Below are positions 40,060 to 50,100 of a stretch of 64,000 bases of DNA, piece by piece. How positions within the stretch are numbered: position 1 is the first letter of the stretch; the number at the start of each line of letters is the position of its first letter. This stretch comes from JAPPKS01 sp963667895 (GTDB taxonomy: Bacteria > Poribacteria > WGA-4E > PCPOR2b). The stretch covers positions 4,402,001 through 4,466,000 of the forward strand of contig OZ245030.1 in assembly GCA_965223985.1 (NCBI GenBank), read 5' to 3'. A program made the position numbers and the translations under genes. Under the pieces are notes generated by a model. It made no database searches. It saw nothing but the letters and a program-made list of their open reading frames with translations, and was not told the DNA's origin.

Positions 40060-41628
40060 TCAAGTTGTCTCAGGAAAAATCCTTGCGATATGCTCGCCAA
40101 CGCGTAAGGCGTTAGCAGCTATCGTCAAGCTGGGGTTCAAGCCCGCCGACGTGGGCATAAAACTGCCGTCCACCACGTACAGATTACGGACCCCACGAAA
40201 TTGGCAATATGGGCCAAGAGCAGACGAATGAGGGGCATTTCCCATGCGGACAGTGCCAACGGCGTGAGAGAAGGTTTTGATCTGGTGAACGTAACAGAAC
40301 CACGCGCCAGCTTTTCGGAAAATTTGCTTCGCGCTTCTGATTAGTACGTTGCGGGCAGCGCTATCTCGCCTAGTGTAGTGGTGGGTAACAAGTAACTGGG
40401 GGAGACCAAAACAATCTTTTCGACGCCGGTTGATAGCGACGTGGTTCTTGTACTGCGGTTTGTCCTCCGCCATAACCAGAAGTCCGGTCAGATGCTCAAC
40501 ACCAACACTGAGAATTTGACCGAGTGGTTTAGGTAAGGCTTCTTTTACCAATCCCGCGGGCGGTGTTTGCAACTGCTGGATACTCCCCAATTTGCCGGAA
40601 GGGGTTTTAATGGTCGGGTGCCCGAAATAGAAATCGTGAATCCCAATCTGTTTGTGGAACTGCTCCGCCTTGTTGGGGCGGGATGGAAAGAACCCAAACA
40701 CAATGGCGCTGCAGTGACGCATCAGATAGCGACCGATGGTGTGGCCGCCAGGGTTAACGCGGTGTAGTTCGGAAGCGAGCAGTAGATGCGGCGATCCTAG
40801 CGCACCCGCAGAAAGAATGAAAAACTTAGCACGATAATGGTGCTTCTTATCCGCCTGCTTGTCGTAGCACTCCAGCGAGACCAGCCGATTTCCATCGCTA
40901 ACCAACCGAGTAACAACTACGTTTGGCTTAAGATGAAGCCCCTTTCTGATCAAATCTGGCAGAACACAAGTTGCTAGGTCATTTTTCGCTTGGATCGCAC
41001 AGGCGAAAGTGTCACATGTGGTACAAGAAATACATCGCGCTCGATTGCCGTCGGAGGAGTAGTTAATAGCCAATGCGAGGCGGAACGGGTTTAATCTGAG
41101 ATCGTGAGCTGCCTGTTCGATGAGGCGCGACGTGTACGAGAGCGCATTAAGCGCCTGCGGATAGGGAGCGCTTCGGTTCGGTTCAGTTGGATCGCGCCCA
41201 ATTTCACCGGCAACATCTAGTATCTGTTCGGCGTGTGTGTAATAGGGTTCCAAGTCAGCATAAGAGAAAGGCCACCGCGATTCCGAGTTGCCGACAATCT
41301 CAGGGGCTGCCTCAAAGTCGGCTTCACGAAAGCGCATCGATACACCGCCATAAAACACCGATGGCCCACCAACGCAACTATACGCGCCCATTACATCGCT
41401 GGTGCCACCGGCTAATACACGATACGGAGTTTCGTCTGTATAGAATGGAGTTAAAAACACTGTGCCGTTGGGATCCCAATTCTGCAGGCTACGCGGAACC
41501 CAATCGCCGCGCTCAAGCATCAGCACTTTTAGCCCGGCATGAACAAGGCTGTGGGCAACCATAGATCCGCCAAAACCGCTGCCGATGACAATAGCGTCAT
41601 AAGTCAGATGTGATGACTGATGTGTCAT
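40060..41628 (-). CDS. GMC-family FAD oxidoreductase with cysteine cluster
   Basis: From ATG 41628 (GAGGGGGAT upstream) the product is 522 residues. The FAD dinucleotide motif is IVIGSGFGGSMVA, followed by GDWVP and the GGPSVFYGGVSMRF active-site region. The C-terminus has HAVGTVRMG and VVDGSFMPTSAGLNPSLTIAANA. Cysteines C199, C202, C205 and C210 have the C-x2-C-x2-C-x4-C spacing of a possible Fe-S site, found in one GMC branch. It oxidises alcohol or sugar groups. A Gfo/Idh partner gene follows 4 bases later. Confidence 0.92.
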   Translation of the reverse strand: MTHQSSHLTYDAIVIGSGFGGSMVAHSLVHAGLKVLMLERGDWVPRSLQNWDPNGTVFLTPFYTDETPYRVLAGGTSDVMGAYSCVGGPSVFYGGVSMRFREADFEAAPEIVGNSESRWPFSYADLEPYYTHAEQILDVAGEIGRDPTEPNRSAPYPQALNALSYTSRLIEQAAHDLRLNPFRLALAINYSSDGNRARCISCTTCDTFACAIQAKNDLATCVLPDLIRKGLHLKPNVVVTRLVSDGNRLVSLECYDKQADKKHHYRAKFFILSAGALGSPHLLLASELHRVNPGGHTIGRYLMRHCSAIVFGFFPSRPNKAEQFHKQIGIHDFYFGHPTIKTPSGKLGSIQQLQTPPAGLVKEALPKPLGQILSVGVEHLTGLLVMAEDKPQYKNHVAINRRRKDCFGLPQLLVTHHYTRRDSAARNVLIRSAKQIFRKAGAWFCYVHQIKTFSHAVGTVRMGNAPHSSALGPYCQFRGVRNLYVVDGSFMPTSAGLNPSLTIAANALRVGEHIARIFPETT

Positions 41629-41872
41629 GATTAAACTATCCCCCTCATTGATAATCAAGTGTGGCTCAAAATTACATTCACCAAACAGGAGTTTCCCACA
41701 CCTCACACCAGAGGACACCTATGTCTGAAGAGTTCGCACTATAAACCTAAAACAGTATCGGACCACCAAAAAACGATGTTTCTCACCAATGAGACCATGT
41801 GCTGAAGGTGTTGCCGTTGTTCAAGCAGCAAAGTATTGGAGAAAACCTTTCTGGTACGGAAAAATGAAGTGG

Positions 41873-42508
41873 CTATTTACTAAGTTTCAACCACAGTGTA
41901 TTCACCGTTTGTCGAAGCGCATCAATTGTACTGTTGTTCCCAATGACAAAATCGGCATATTTGATTTTTTCGGACACCGGCATCTGAGAATCAATTCTCG
42001 CCTGTGCCTCAGTCTGACTAAGTAATCTGTTTTGAGCCGCGCTTCGATCCAACAATCTTCGGAGCTGAATCTCCGGTGAAGCTGTAACTACAACGATAAT
42101 GTCCACTGTGTCCTTCGCACCTCCCTCAATGAGCAGCGGTGCATCAATTAGGACAACACAACTAGGAGTTGCCGTCACAAGTCGTCTTGCTTCAGCACGA
42201 GATTGCTGAATGATTAGCGGGTGCATGACTCCGTTCAAACGCTCACGCGCGGAGGTATCGTTGAAGATAATCGCCCCTAGTTTCTGTCGACTGATACTAC
42301 CCGATTCGTCGAGAATGCCAGCTCCAAAACTTTCAATTAGTTCCGTTATGACTGGGCTCCCACGTTTGAGCAACCGATGCGAAATCTCATCCACATTGAT
42401 AGGGATGGCACCTTTTTCGGCAAGCAGTTGAGAGACCGTCGATTTGCCACAAGCGATTCCGCCCGTGACACCGGCAATGACCCCGCGATTCGAATCTATG
42501 GATTTCAT
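41873..42508 (-). CDS. coaE: dephospho-CoA kinase
   Basis: The 211-residue product makes CoA from dephospho-CoA and ATP. It has the P-loop GGIACGKST, the N-VDEISHRLL substrate region, HPLI, and VVLIDAPLLIEGG, all characteristic of CoaE. Length is normal. It follows the BatA-like gene on the same strand by about 150 bases. Confidence 0.95.
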   Translation of the reverse strand: MKSIDSNRGVIAGVTGGIACGKSTVSQLLAEKGAIPINVDEISHRLLKRGSPVITELIESFGAGILDESGSISRQKLGAIIFNDTSARERLNGVMHPLIIQQSRAEARRLVTATPSCVVLIDAPLLIEGGAKDTVDIIVVVTASPEIQLRRLLDRSAAQNRLLSQTEAQARIDSQMPVSEKIKYADFVIGNNSTIDALRQTVNTLWLKLSK

Positions 42509-42659
42509 AAGACGCGTTGTATATTACGTTCTCTTCACTGCATTTTTTCTCAAATAAAGATTAAAAAAATAAAAGCGTAATCCATGCTTCTAGAGGTTCG
42601 GAAATGTTTGAAGGTTAAATGAGCCCCAACCTCATCGGGAGGAACAAGCAAAGGGGCAT

Positions 42660-44582
42660 TTACAAATTCCGGTGGTAGAACCCCCATTCCACGACAAGCA
42701 GTAGCAGTGCAAAAATTGCTGAATAGCCCCAAAGTTCCTGATTAACAGCTTGGAGTTCATCCTGCCCCATATAAGCTGTATCAGCATCCTCAACGCCTTC
42801 AACGTCCATAGGCAATCCTCGCGGAGAGATATCTGATTCGTCTGAATCAAGAAGATTAACGGCAAATTTTCCCCAAGGACGGTCATTGACGAGTAAAGTA
42901 TAAACACCAACTTGATGGGTTTCAGTAAAAAAAATAGACGAAGTGCCTGTCTCCAGATCTACTGACGTTCCATCAGGAAATAGAACCGTCACCTTCTCCA
43001 CCTCATCGGGACGGTTAAGGCGGATTTTTACAGGCTCACCCGCCTTGACAACGTCGGAATGAATCGGTGCTGTTGCTGATTCAAGCCACTCAAAGCACTG
43101 AGCCATGAGAATCGGGGCGGAAGCAATTGACCGGTCAAACAGAGCAAAACGTGAGATTTGGAGATTAAACGGATCAAAAGCAAAGACAATTACCTTGCGT
43201 GTGTCCTTCTCGTACAGAGCTTCACTTCGATCAATCTGCGTGCCGAGCCAGATCAGCGGCGCCCTAGCGGTCTCCGCAATCGGGATTCCCCAAATAGGTA
43301 CTTCGCACATCAGCGATTCCTTAACTTCCAAGCCAAGCAACGACACATTGCGCATCACAGGGTGGGTTTGGTTCTGATTAATCACACTAAGTGGCTGTAC
43401 GATCCTCTGGACCTGCATAAAAGGTAACCCCTCAACAGGGTTCAGGAAAATAGCGTTCCCGTCGGGAAGAAGGTTGGGGACAAACCCATCGAAAATCACC
43501 ATATGTTGATTTAGCAACCCGTGGTAATCCTCGGCTCGAATTTGTGAAAACACCACGTTCGGGTTAGTCTTCAGCATGGACGTGAACAACGATTGCTCTC
43601 TATTGCTAACGAGTAGAATCTTCCATTCCGGCGGCGGGTGCAAAATCGCAAATGCGATGTTATCAACGGAAAGATCGTCGTCAGCATCCACGAGACGAGC
43701 GCTGATTGTTTGACCATCGAACCCCTCGTCCTTTTCCGTAAACACAATCGAAGCTGTTTCCTTCACTGTAACAGTAACTGTTTCGTCATTGGCCCATCGT
43801 CCTTCGATTTCTAGTCTCACCTGAACTTGCTTTGGGGTATCCGCAAAATTTTGCAGCACTACAAGAATTCGGTATAAGCTTGGTTGGTGTGCGTCCCGTG
43901 TCACGCTAAAGCGTACAATTCCAATGTTATTAATCGGTCTACCCAAAGCGGTTTCTTGAAAATGAAGCGATATTTGGTTTGCGGAAGAGGGTAAGTTCTC
44001 GAAGTTGTCACTGATAAAGAAGACCTGCGTGTTTGACACGTTCGCGTAAATCTGCGCAGAGTCAAAGGCAGTTTTCAAATCTGGCGGACCATGCCGCACA
44101 GACAAATAATTGACTGCCCGGCGCAGTTTTTCCTTATCTGACGTAAAAGTCTGACGCACATTGCGCGATGGAGGGGACGTATCCATAATCATCATATGAC
44201 CATTTGGATCAAGACGATTAATAAGTTTCAATGCCTCCACCTTCGCCACATCAAGACGGCTCTTTCCCAAATCAGTTGCCTGCATGCTCGCCGATGTATC
44301 AACGATAATTATTGACTGATCGCTCAAAGAACTGGCTTGGCGTAGTGTAGGACGTGCAACACCACCAATGACAATTAATAGAAATAAAATCTGTAACGGA
44401 AGTAAAAGCGAGTTCCGCAAACGTTGGAAAGGGATGTTAGCTTTCATATCCTCTACGGCTTCTAGCCAAAGCATCACACTAGGCACAACGTAACGTTGGC
44501 GACGAAGCTTGAGGAAATGCAACACTGCCACGATGGGAATAAACGCTAAGAGATAAAAAGCGGAAGGGTTCAGAAAATGCAT
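42660..44582 (-). CDS. BatA-like membrane protein with VWA domain
   Basis: The 640-residue product begins with the aerotolerance BatA N-terminal region (LNPSAFYLLAFIPIVAVLHFLKLRR), has a second helix near 60-75, then a von Willebrand A domain with MIDAS motif DTSAS and a later metal-ligand Asp. A C-terminal membrane helix (ELWGYSAIFALLLLVVEWGFY) closes the protein. Relatives work with MoxR ATPases in envelope stress tolerance; a moxR gene is 14 kb away. A small helical gene lies just upstream in the same direction. Confidence 0.87.
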   Translation of the reverse strand: MHFLNPSAFYLLAFIPIVAVLHFLKLRRQRYVVPSVMLWLEAVEDMKANIPFQRLRNSLLLPLQILFLLIVIGGVARPTLRQASSLSDQSIIIVDTSASMQATDLGKSRLDVAKVEALKLINRLDPNGHMMIMDTSPPSRNVRQTFTSDKEKLRRAVNYLSVRHGPPDLKTAFDSAQIYANVSNTQVFFISDNFENLPSSANQISLHFQETALGRPINNIGIVRFSVTRDAHQPSLYRILVVLQNFADTPKQVQVRLEIEGRWANDETVTVTVKETASIVFTEKDEGFDGQTISARLVDADDDLSVDNIAFAILHPPPEWKILLVSNREQSLFTSMLKTNPNVVFSQIRAEDYHGLLNQHMVIFDGFVPNLLPDGNAIFLNPVEGLPFMQVQRIVQPLSVINQNQTHPVMRNVSLLGLEVKESLMCEVPIWGIPIAETARAPLIWLGTQIDRSEALYEKDTRKVIVFAFDPFNLQISRFALFDRSIASAPILMAQCFEWLESATAPIHSDVVKAGEPVKIRLNRPDEVEKVTVLFPDGTSVDLETGTSSIFFTETHQVGVYTLLVNDRPWGKFAVNLLDSDESDISPRGLPMDVEGVEDADTAYMGQDELQAVNQELWGYSAIFALLLLVVEWGFYHRNL

Positions 44583-44617
44583 ATATTACACTGATGAAGT
44601 CGGTCCTTCAGGGGTGT

Positions 44618-45034
44618 CTACTTTACACCGCCTTGTTTATCTCGGAGTTTTTGCATAATTTCCTCCGCATCTTGACGTCCGACCCCACCATATTTGCTGA
44701 GCTGTTCACATTCTTCCGGCACTTCGTCATACTCAGCCCGCTCAAAGTAGATGTTTGCCAGATTTTTGTGCATTTCCCTGAAGACGCCCGGCCAATTGCG
44801 CTCGGATTCCTTGCTAAGTAGCCGTTTTGTTCGCTCAATGGCGCGATCGACGATTTCGTCAAGTGCTGCTTTTTCAGGTTCAGTAATACTACTAAATTCC
44901 TCATTATTCTCCTGCATTTTCTCGATTCGCTCGTTGTATTTACCCAACTCTTTAATCGCTTTGTCGCAATCGTTATATGTTCTTTCGATACTAACCACGC
45001 CATCTAAGATCTTCGAGAAAAAATTCCATTTCAT
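44618..45034 (-). CDS. hypothetical helical, possibly TPR-like protein
   Basis: From ATG 45034 the product is 138 residues; an earlier in-frame ATG at 45124 would add 30. It is highly charged and helical, with one TPR-like pair (VFREMHKNLANIYFERAEYDEVPEE). It ends 35 bases before the BatA-like start. The family is not recognised. Confidence 0.55.
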   Translation of the reverse strand: MKWNFFSKILDGVVSIERTYNDCDKAIKELGKYNERIEKMQENNEEFSSITEPEKAALDEIVDRAIERTKRLLSKESERNWPGVFREMHKNLANIYFERAEYDEVPEECEQLSKYGGVGRQDAEEIMQKLRDKQGGVK

Positions 45035-45764
45035 AAGAAAAAACCGCAGCAACCCCACTTCATACGAGCTATTAAAGCATGTTAAAATTGCTCGTAGATG
45101 AAGGTTTAGAATCGGCAATGGCAACAGAATGCTCGGGTGTTAAAATCAAAGTTTTGATGCAATAATGTTGACCATCAATTGTGGGATGCGAAGAATGCGG
45201 TTACCTCCTTTCTCTGTAACGATTATGTTCACCAAATAGGGATGAAATTATGAAAAGTGAGAGGTTAAGAACTATCGACTAAAAAAATAATCGAACTCCT
45301 GAGTCCTTCTCCGTGGCAACGAACGTGAAGCAGGGCTGTAGCTCGACCACTACATCGCCAAATGAAAGGATTTCGGTGCAGCAAGCCTATGAGGAAAGGG
45401 AAGGAGATAACGCGCTGATGGAAAATACAGATTTAAACGGAAACTAGTCAAATTGTTTATTTTTCCTTTATCCTGCCCCTCTCCAACGATACCTTCTCTG
45501 TTACTTCATGACATTTCCTCTCTCCGACAAGCATCCCCTCCCGACTGTAGAAGGGAGACAAGCTTGGGGTTTGAGTGAGTTGGGGAGAAATATCCCTTAG
45601 ATTGGACGAGATACGCACCGCTACAACTAAAATACAAAATGCATACCGAGTTAAGCCTACTAAATTGTACTCTACGAGTAGGTGTGGCCAACAACCAAAT
45701 GGTAGCAAGATGAGCCGGAGTGTCGGGGTTACAGCGTACTGAACCCCGACTAGTCGAATGACGA
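45035..45764. other. gene-free stretch with a probable dispersed repeat
   Basis: No convincing gene is present. The part 45480-45700 contains pyrimidine/purine-rich blocks (CTCCCCAACTCACTCAAACC on the - strand) that look like a dispersed intergenic repeat, and a 9-base-pair hairpin (GTCGGGGTT / AACCCCGAC, 45722-45750) lies just after the DUF5069 gene end. Confidence 0.4.
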
Positions 45765-46205
45765 TCAACTCGTTAGGGACGCGTGAAACTCAGTCCAATC
45801 GTCGAGGTTATTGAGATTCACTGCATCTAGGATAGAACCATCGTCTTCAATACCCGCTGCACCGAGGATTGATTCGCGTGTATCATCAGCGTGGTTGTAA
45901 CCTCTGATATCCGCATTCAGACTATCAATGGTCGCTTGATCGATACTCCCACCTCTTTGTTCGAGAACCCAGTTTTCAAATTGGGGGTAGGTCGGAAGGT
46001 TGTCCTTGAGGTATTGGAGTGCCGCTTCGCGATTAATCTCCAACCCATCAAGAACCATCTGATCGAATCCCATACCACATTCGTCATAGTCACCGGGGAG
46101 TTGGCCTGTGGCGCTCAAGATGACCTTAGACCACAGTCGCGGGAGGTGAATCACACCAAGTGGCCCAGCAACACCTGAACTGATTGTCGGAATAATTCCT
46201 GCCAT
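45765..46205 (-). CDS. DUF5069-family protein
   Basis: The 146-residue product resembles DUF5069: the core LPRLWSKVILSATGQLPGDYDECGMGFDQMVLDGLEI matches the family pattern of a PR...K......G.LP..Y.....GFD....LGI segment. AAGGAG stands 7 bases before the ATG. It is soluble, with no signal peptide; the function is unknown. It is transcribed alone from an extended -10 promoter about 200 bases upstream. Confidence 0.7.
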   Translation of the reverse strand: MAGIIPTISSGVAGPLGVIHLPRLWSKVILSATGQLPGDYDECGMGFDQMVLDGLEINREAALQYLKDNLPTYPQFENWVLEQRGGSIDQATIDSLNADIRGYNHADDTRESILGAAGIEDDGSILDAVNLNNLDDWTEFHASLTS

Positions 46206-46347
46206 TGTCTTTTCTCCTTGACTTCGCTATATAACCTTGAACACCGCTACTCTGCAAAAAATTGGACAGAGACTCCAGAAGGTTTTCAGCTAATTGAGTG
46301 AATCGTCAATGACTCACGACACGTGCGAGGGTTATCGTTATCTTGAC

Positions 46348-46378
46348 CGAACCTTCCAAAGGTTCGCGGACTTTTTTT
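46348..46378 (+). terminator. hairpin followed by a T-run
   Basis: An 8-base-pair stem CGAACCTT/AAGGTTCG (46348-46355 and 46359-46366) is followed 5 bases later by seven T. No + strand gene precedes it, so its role is unclear; on the - strand it lies in the leader of the DUF5069 gene. Confidence 0.4.
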
Positions 46379-46415
46379 AATGCAAATCCAGACCATCTGG
46401 ATTCTAAGCGATCTC

Positions 46416-46444
46416 ATTATAGCACAGATAAAATAAACTGAAAA
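46416..46444 (-). promoter_or_regulatory. extended -10 promoter of the DUF5069 gene
   Basis: On the - strand TTTTCA (46439-46444) and TATAAT (46416-46421) are 17 bases apart, with TGTGC directly before the -10. Confidence 0.5.
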
Positions 46445-46553
46445 GCACAAAAGAGACCTCAACTTAAAGGGACGGACGTAGTGAAAAATCATTGAGTACG
46501 CCGTCCCATTCTTTGACTGGTAGAATCCTTACGCACTCACGCATTCTTTGCTG

Positions 46554-46581
46554 TTGATCTCTGCTACATGTGTGCTATAAT
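46554..46581 (+). promoter_or_regulatory. extended -10 promoter, divergent
   Basis: TTGATC (46554-46559) and TATAAT (46576-46581) are 16 bases apart, with the same TGTGC element before the -10. The next gene starts 540 bases downstream. Confidence 0.5.
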
Positions 46582-47120
46582 ACATTGGATGGGTTTACAT
46601 AGGCTCGTCTGGTCATAATTTCCAAATTCTAGGCACAGGGGCTTTTTAGTCTATTGTACAAATGCCAAGCTTCTATATGATATTTGGCCGGAGGGTTGTG
46701 GAATTTTATTGTCGGTACTCCGTTTGAAAGCAGAGAAGGTGGGCGTGTGTCTTAGTGGAACAGAACAACCAAGAATGACGATATAGTTAACACAGGGCAG
46801 TTGCGTTGCACCAGTAATTGCTTAGGGGCGGGGATTTGCTAAAGCCAGCATTTTTAGCAATCGTGTGATTAAGACAGCCCGTTAACCCCAAAGCCAAGTG
46901 TTTCTGTATCCTTGCCATCTGCCCTCGCCACGATGCAGAATCCGCTATTAAAGGGAGAAACCGGTGTACAATAATTAGTGAAGAAACTGTATTCTACTTC
47001 TGTAGAGGAGTGACTCTCTGCGCTAGAAAATCCTTCATACTGATATTGCCCGTGCTTGTCTGACGACGTCAGATTGTGAAACAGACCGCAAGAATGTAAT
47101 TATAATATTGGAGGACATGA
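46582..47120 (+). other. 540-base possible leader without a gene
   Basis: Holds an 8-base-pair hairpin (TTGCTAAA 46836-46843 / TTTAGCAA 46853-46860). I checked by eye for tmRNA, RNase P, SRP and 6S hallmarks and saw none. Confidence 0.45.
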
Positions 47121-50100
47121 ATGACTACAATCTTACAAATGCTTTTGGCACTCGTGCTTCATTCAGATAACACAAAAGCGGATTCGAAAATTCTACCTGA
47201 TGAGAATGAGCACGTGGGTGGATCGACAGAAGCAACGAGGGAAAAAGCGATAGATTCGGATCAGAACAAAACGCAAGACGAACTTTCACATGAAACAAGA
47301 GGAATAGATTTGCTTACGGAACAAAACGTCACTAAGATAGTGGAACCTGAAACCGATATGGACGTGAAAGCTGAAACGAGGAAATTAGAAGCAAACGAGA
47401 AACCTAGGGAAGCATCTGAACAGGCCGTGGAAATCGAGGAAGCAGCAGATGGAGAAGTAAGAAAAAAACCACCAGCTATTGAGGCTGATGAAACGGGAGC
47501 ACACCCCAATCAGGAATTTTTTCCTCCTCAAGCAGGATTCGAAAGATTAAATGAAGCAGAAATAGATACGGAACGACCAGGCATCGAACTAACGGGCGAT
47601 GAAGAAACACAATTCGTCGAAACTGAAAGGCGTTTTTTAATGCCACTGGAAGTAGGTGTCATTGACGAATTGTACAACTTTGTAAACGAGTATCCCAACA
47701 GCCAAGTAACCAATGTCGATCAAGCCTCCGTGAGCACCCAGGACAGTGCAGGAGGAGTTAAGAAGGCTGCGATATTTGAGCATCCCCGCGCTGAAGGCTA
47801 TGCAAGGATCGAATATGAGCTGATACTCCCCGAGTTAGCTGACGATGAGCAACTCATTCTACATTTCAGCATTGGTCTTAGGGACGGTGTCGATTTTGAC
47901 TATCTACTGACGAAACCCGATGGAGTTCGTTTTGCTATCGAGATTTCGAGAGAACAACGCTTTGAAGATTTCTCAATAGCTTGCCAATGGGAAGAACATG
48001 TTCTCAACCTCTCCAAGTACGCCGGACGTCAGATTCAAGTCGCTTTCTTGACCGATTGCAACGGAGTAGGCAACACCAACTACGACTGGGCCGTATGGGG
48101 AAATCCACGTCTTCTTAAGCTTTCTCGTGCTTCATCGCTAACTGAACAGAGCCAAGTAGAACCAGAGATGATACGGGGGATTGCTTTGGGCTCATCAGGC
48201 GGTGAATCCCCTAAATTATTTGCTTCGGAATTAGTTTTGGATGCATACGCACCCATTTCCGAAATTGCGAATGTGGCAAGTCAACGGATGCAGCATTATA
48301 GTGCTGATGCCGAACCCGTAGAGTTTCGGCTTTATGCCGAGCAACCGCAGTTGGAGATCGTGGATGTGGGACCAACAGCGGCACTCGTTACAGCCGGTGA
48401 CGATTTTGAACTGCAATGTACAGTTCGAAATACTGGATTGATTCCGCTTGTGACCGCCAATCGGGTGAGTGTTTCACTTAATCGAATTAAGATGAGACGG
48501 GGACACCACATGCAGACTATTAAACTCCTCAATCCTAGCGAAGAAACTACGTTAGTATGGCAGATTCGGAGTTTTTCCCGTCAAACGGCAACATCAATTT
48601 CCGCTTCACTTAGGTATCAAACGGAGCAGGGCGAAATCCACCAAACGGTAGAGAAAGTAATTGAGGTTCGACCGGGAATCTCCAAATTATCCACGGCAAT
48701 TTCTCAAGAATTACACACTTGTGAAATGGATGGGCACGTAATTACCGAGAACAGAAACTTACGCGCCCTATTCGTGCGAGGGTACGAAGGTTTTGAATAC
48801 TACTTGCTTTTCGCAGCGAAAAATGGGCATTATCGGGAGGTTGCCGTCTGCAATGCCATTTCAGAAATTCGTTATCGGGATGCAAAGGGGAATATCCAGC
48901 ACTCCCGAATTACCCCCTCTACCTATCGTCTGTCCGGAAATAGTGAAGGCGATTCAATTGTCTTACTTTCTTGCGAAGAAAAGGATATTGATGGCGTGCT
49001 TTGGTCCTATGAAGTGCGGTTTTCGATACGGGAAGATTCCAAACTCCTAAAAACCGAACATCGGCTCGTAACCGATGCAAAGCGAGAATTGATTGTTTTC
49101 AATGGCCCCATGCTTTACGCAGGGGATGGAACCTTTGGCGGCGGAAAAAACGCCGCCCTCTTTCCTGGTTTAGAGTTCCTAGAAAACGGTGAATCATCGT
49201 CAGACACGCGTGATGCGGCACCGCCGCTCAACAATCGTCTTGTTCCTCATCCGTACAAAATAACCATTCCGCTGATGGCAGTTGAACATAATAAGTCTCT
49301 TGTTGGTCTGGTGTGGAATCCGATGGACACATGGGATGGTAAACACAAAACATTATCAGCAATTTTTGCCTCGCCGAACTGGTATATGCATCAGAAGAAT
49401 CACCTGATGGGACTGTTCTTACCCACGCCGCCTGATTGGGTTCACGAGAATTCCATGGAGGCATCTACGCCATATCTCATGGAGGCAAATCATCCTATCA
49501 TGCTCAAAGCACAGATAATCCTTGATGGAAATGCCTCCATTTTGGACGCAATCTCACTGTGGACGGATGCATACGGTATGCCCGACCCCTTAAAAGCGCC
49601 GCGCAGCGACGAAGATGAGCTTTTGCTTTCACGACACGGCTTCATGCAGACTGTTTGGGACGAAGAGACGGGGAAATCTCGACACTGCGTCGATTGGAAA
49701 CCGGCGAATGCGCCTGGCTTTGCCACCTTGCTATGGTATGATTACCTTGCAACTCGAGATGAGTCGGTAAGGCAGCGCGTTGTCGAGATTGCTGAAAATA
49801 CAATCCGTGAGTCAGGAGATGGCAGTTTAATTTCGTCAGCTTTATGTCACATCATGAACTGGGAATTTCCCTTTTACTATGGACACCTTGAAACAAGTTT
49901 GGACCGGCTCAAGGAGATAACCAGAGGATTAATAGACGCCCAGCAAAGCAATGGGAGCTGGCGGTTCAACCCTGATACTGATCGCGCAAAAACATTAGGA
50001 GAGGCAGGCGATACCGTTTTAGGCATTTGTGCACACCCCGCGTTGATGTTATTGAAACACGCAAGGATTACAGGAGATGAAGAATCATTAGCGGCTGGTC

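Noticed and set aside
45457..45768. 103-codon open frame on the - strand
   Set aside because: Contains repeat-like text and overlaps the DUF5069 gene end; no start signal.
46582..47120. tmRNA, RNase P RNA, SRP RNA or 6S RNA
   Set aside because: None of the conserved core sequences is visible; only a small hairpin.
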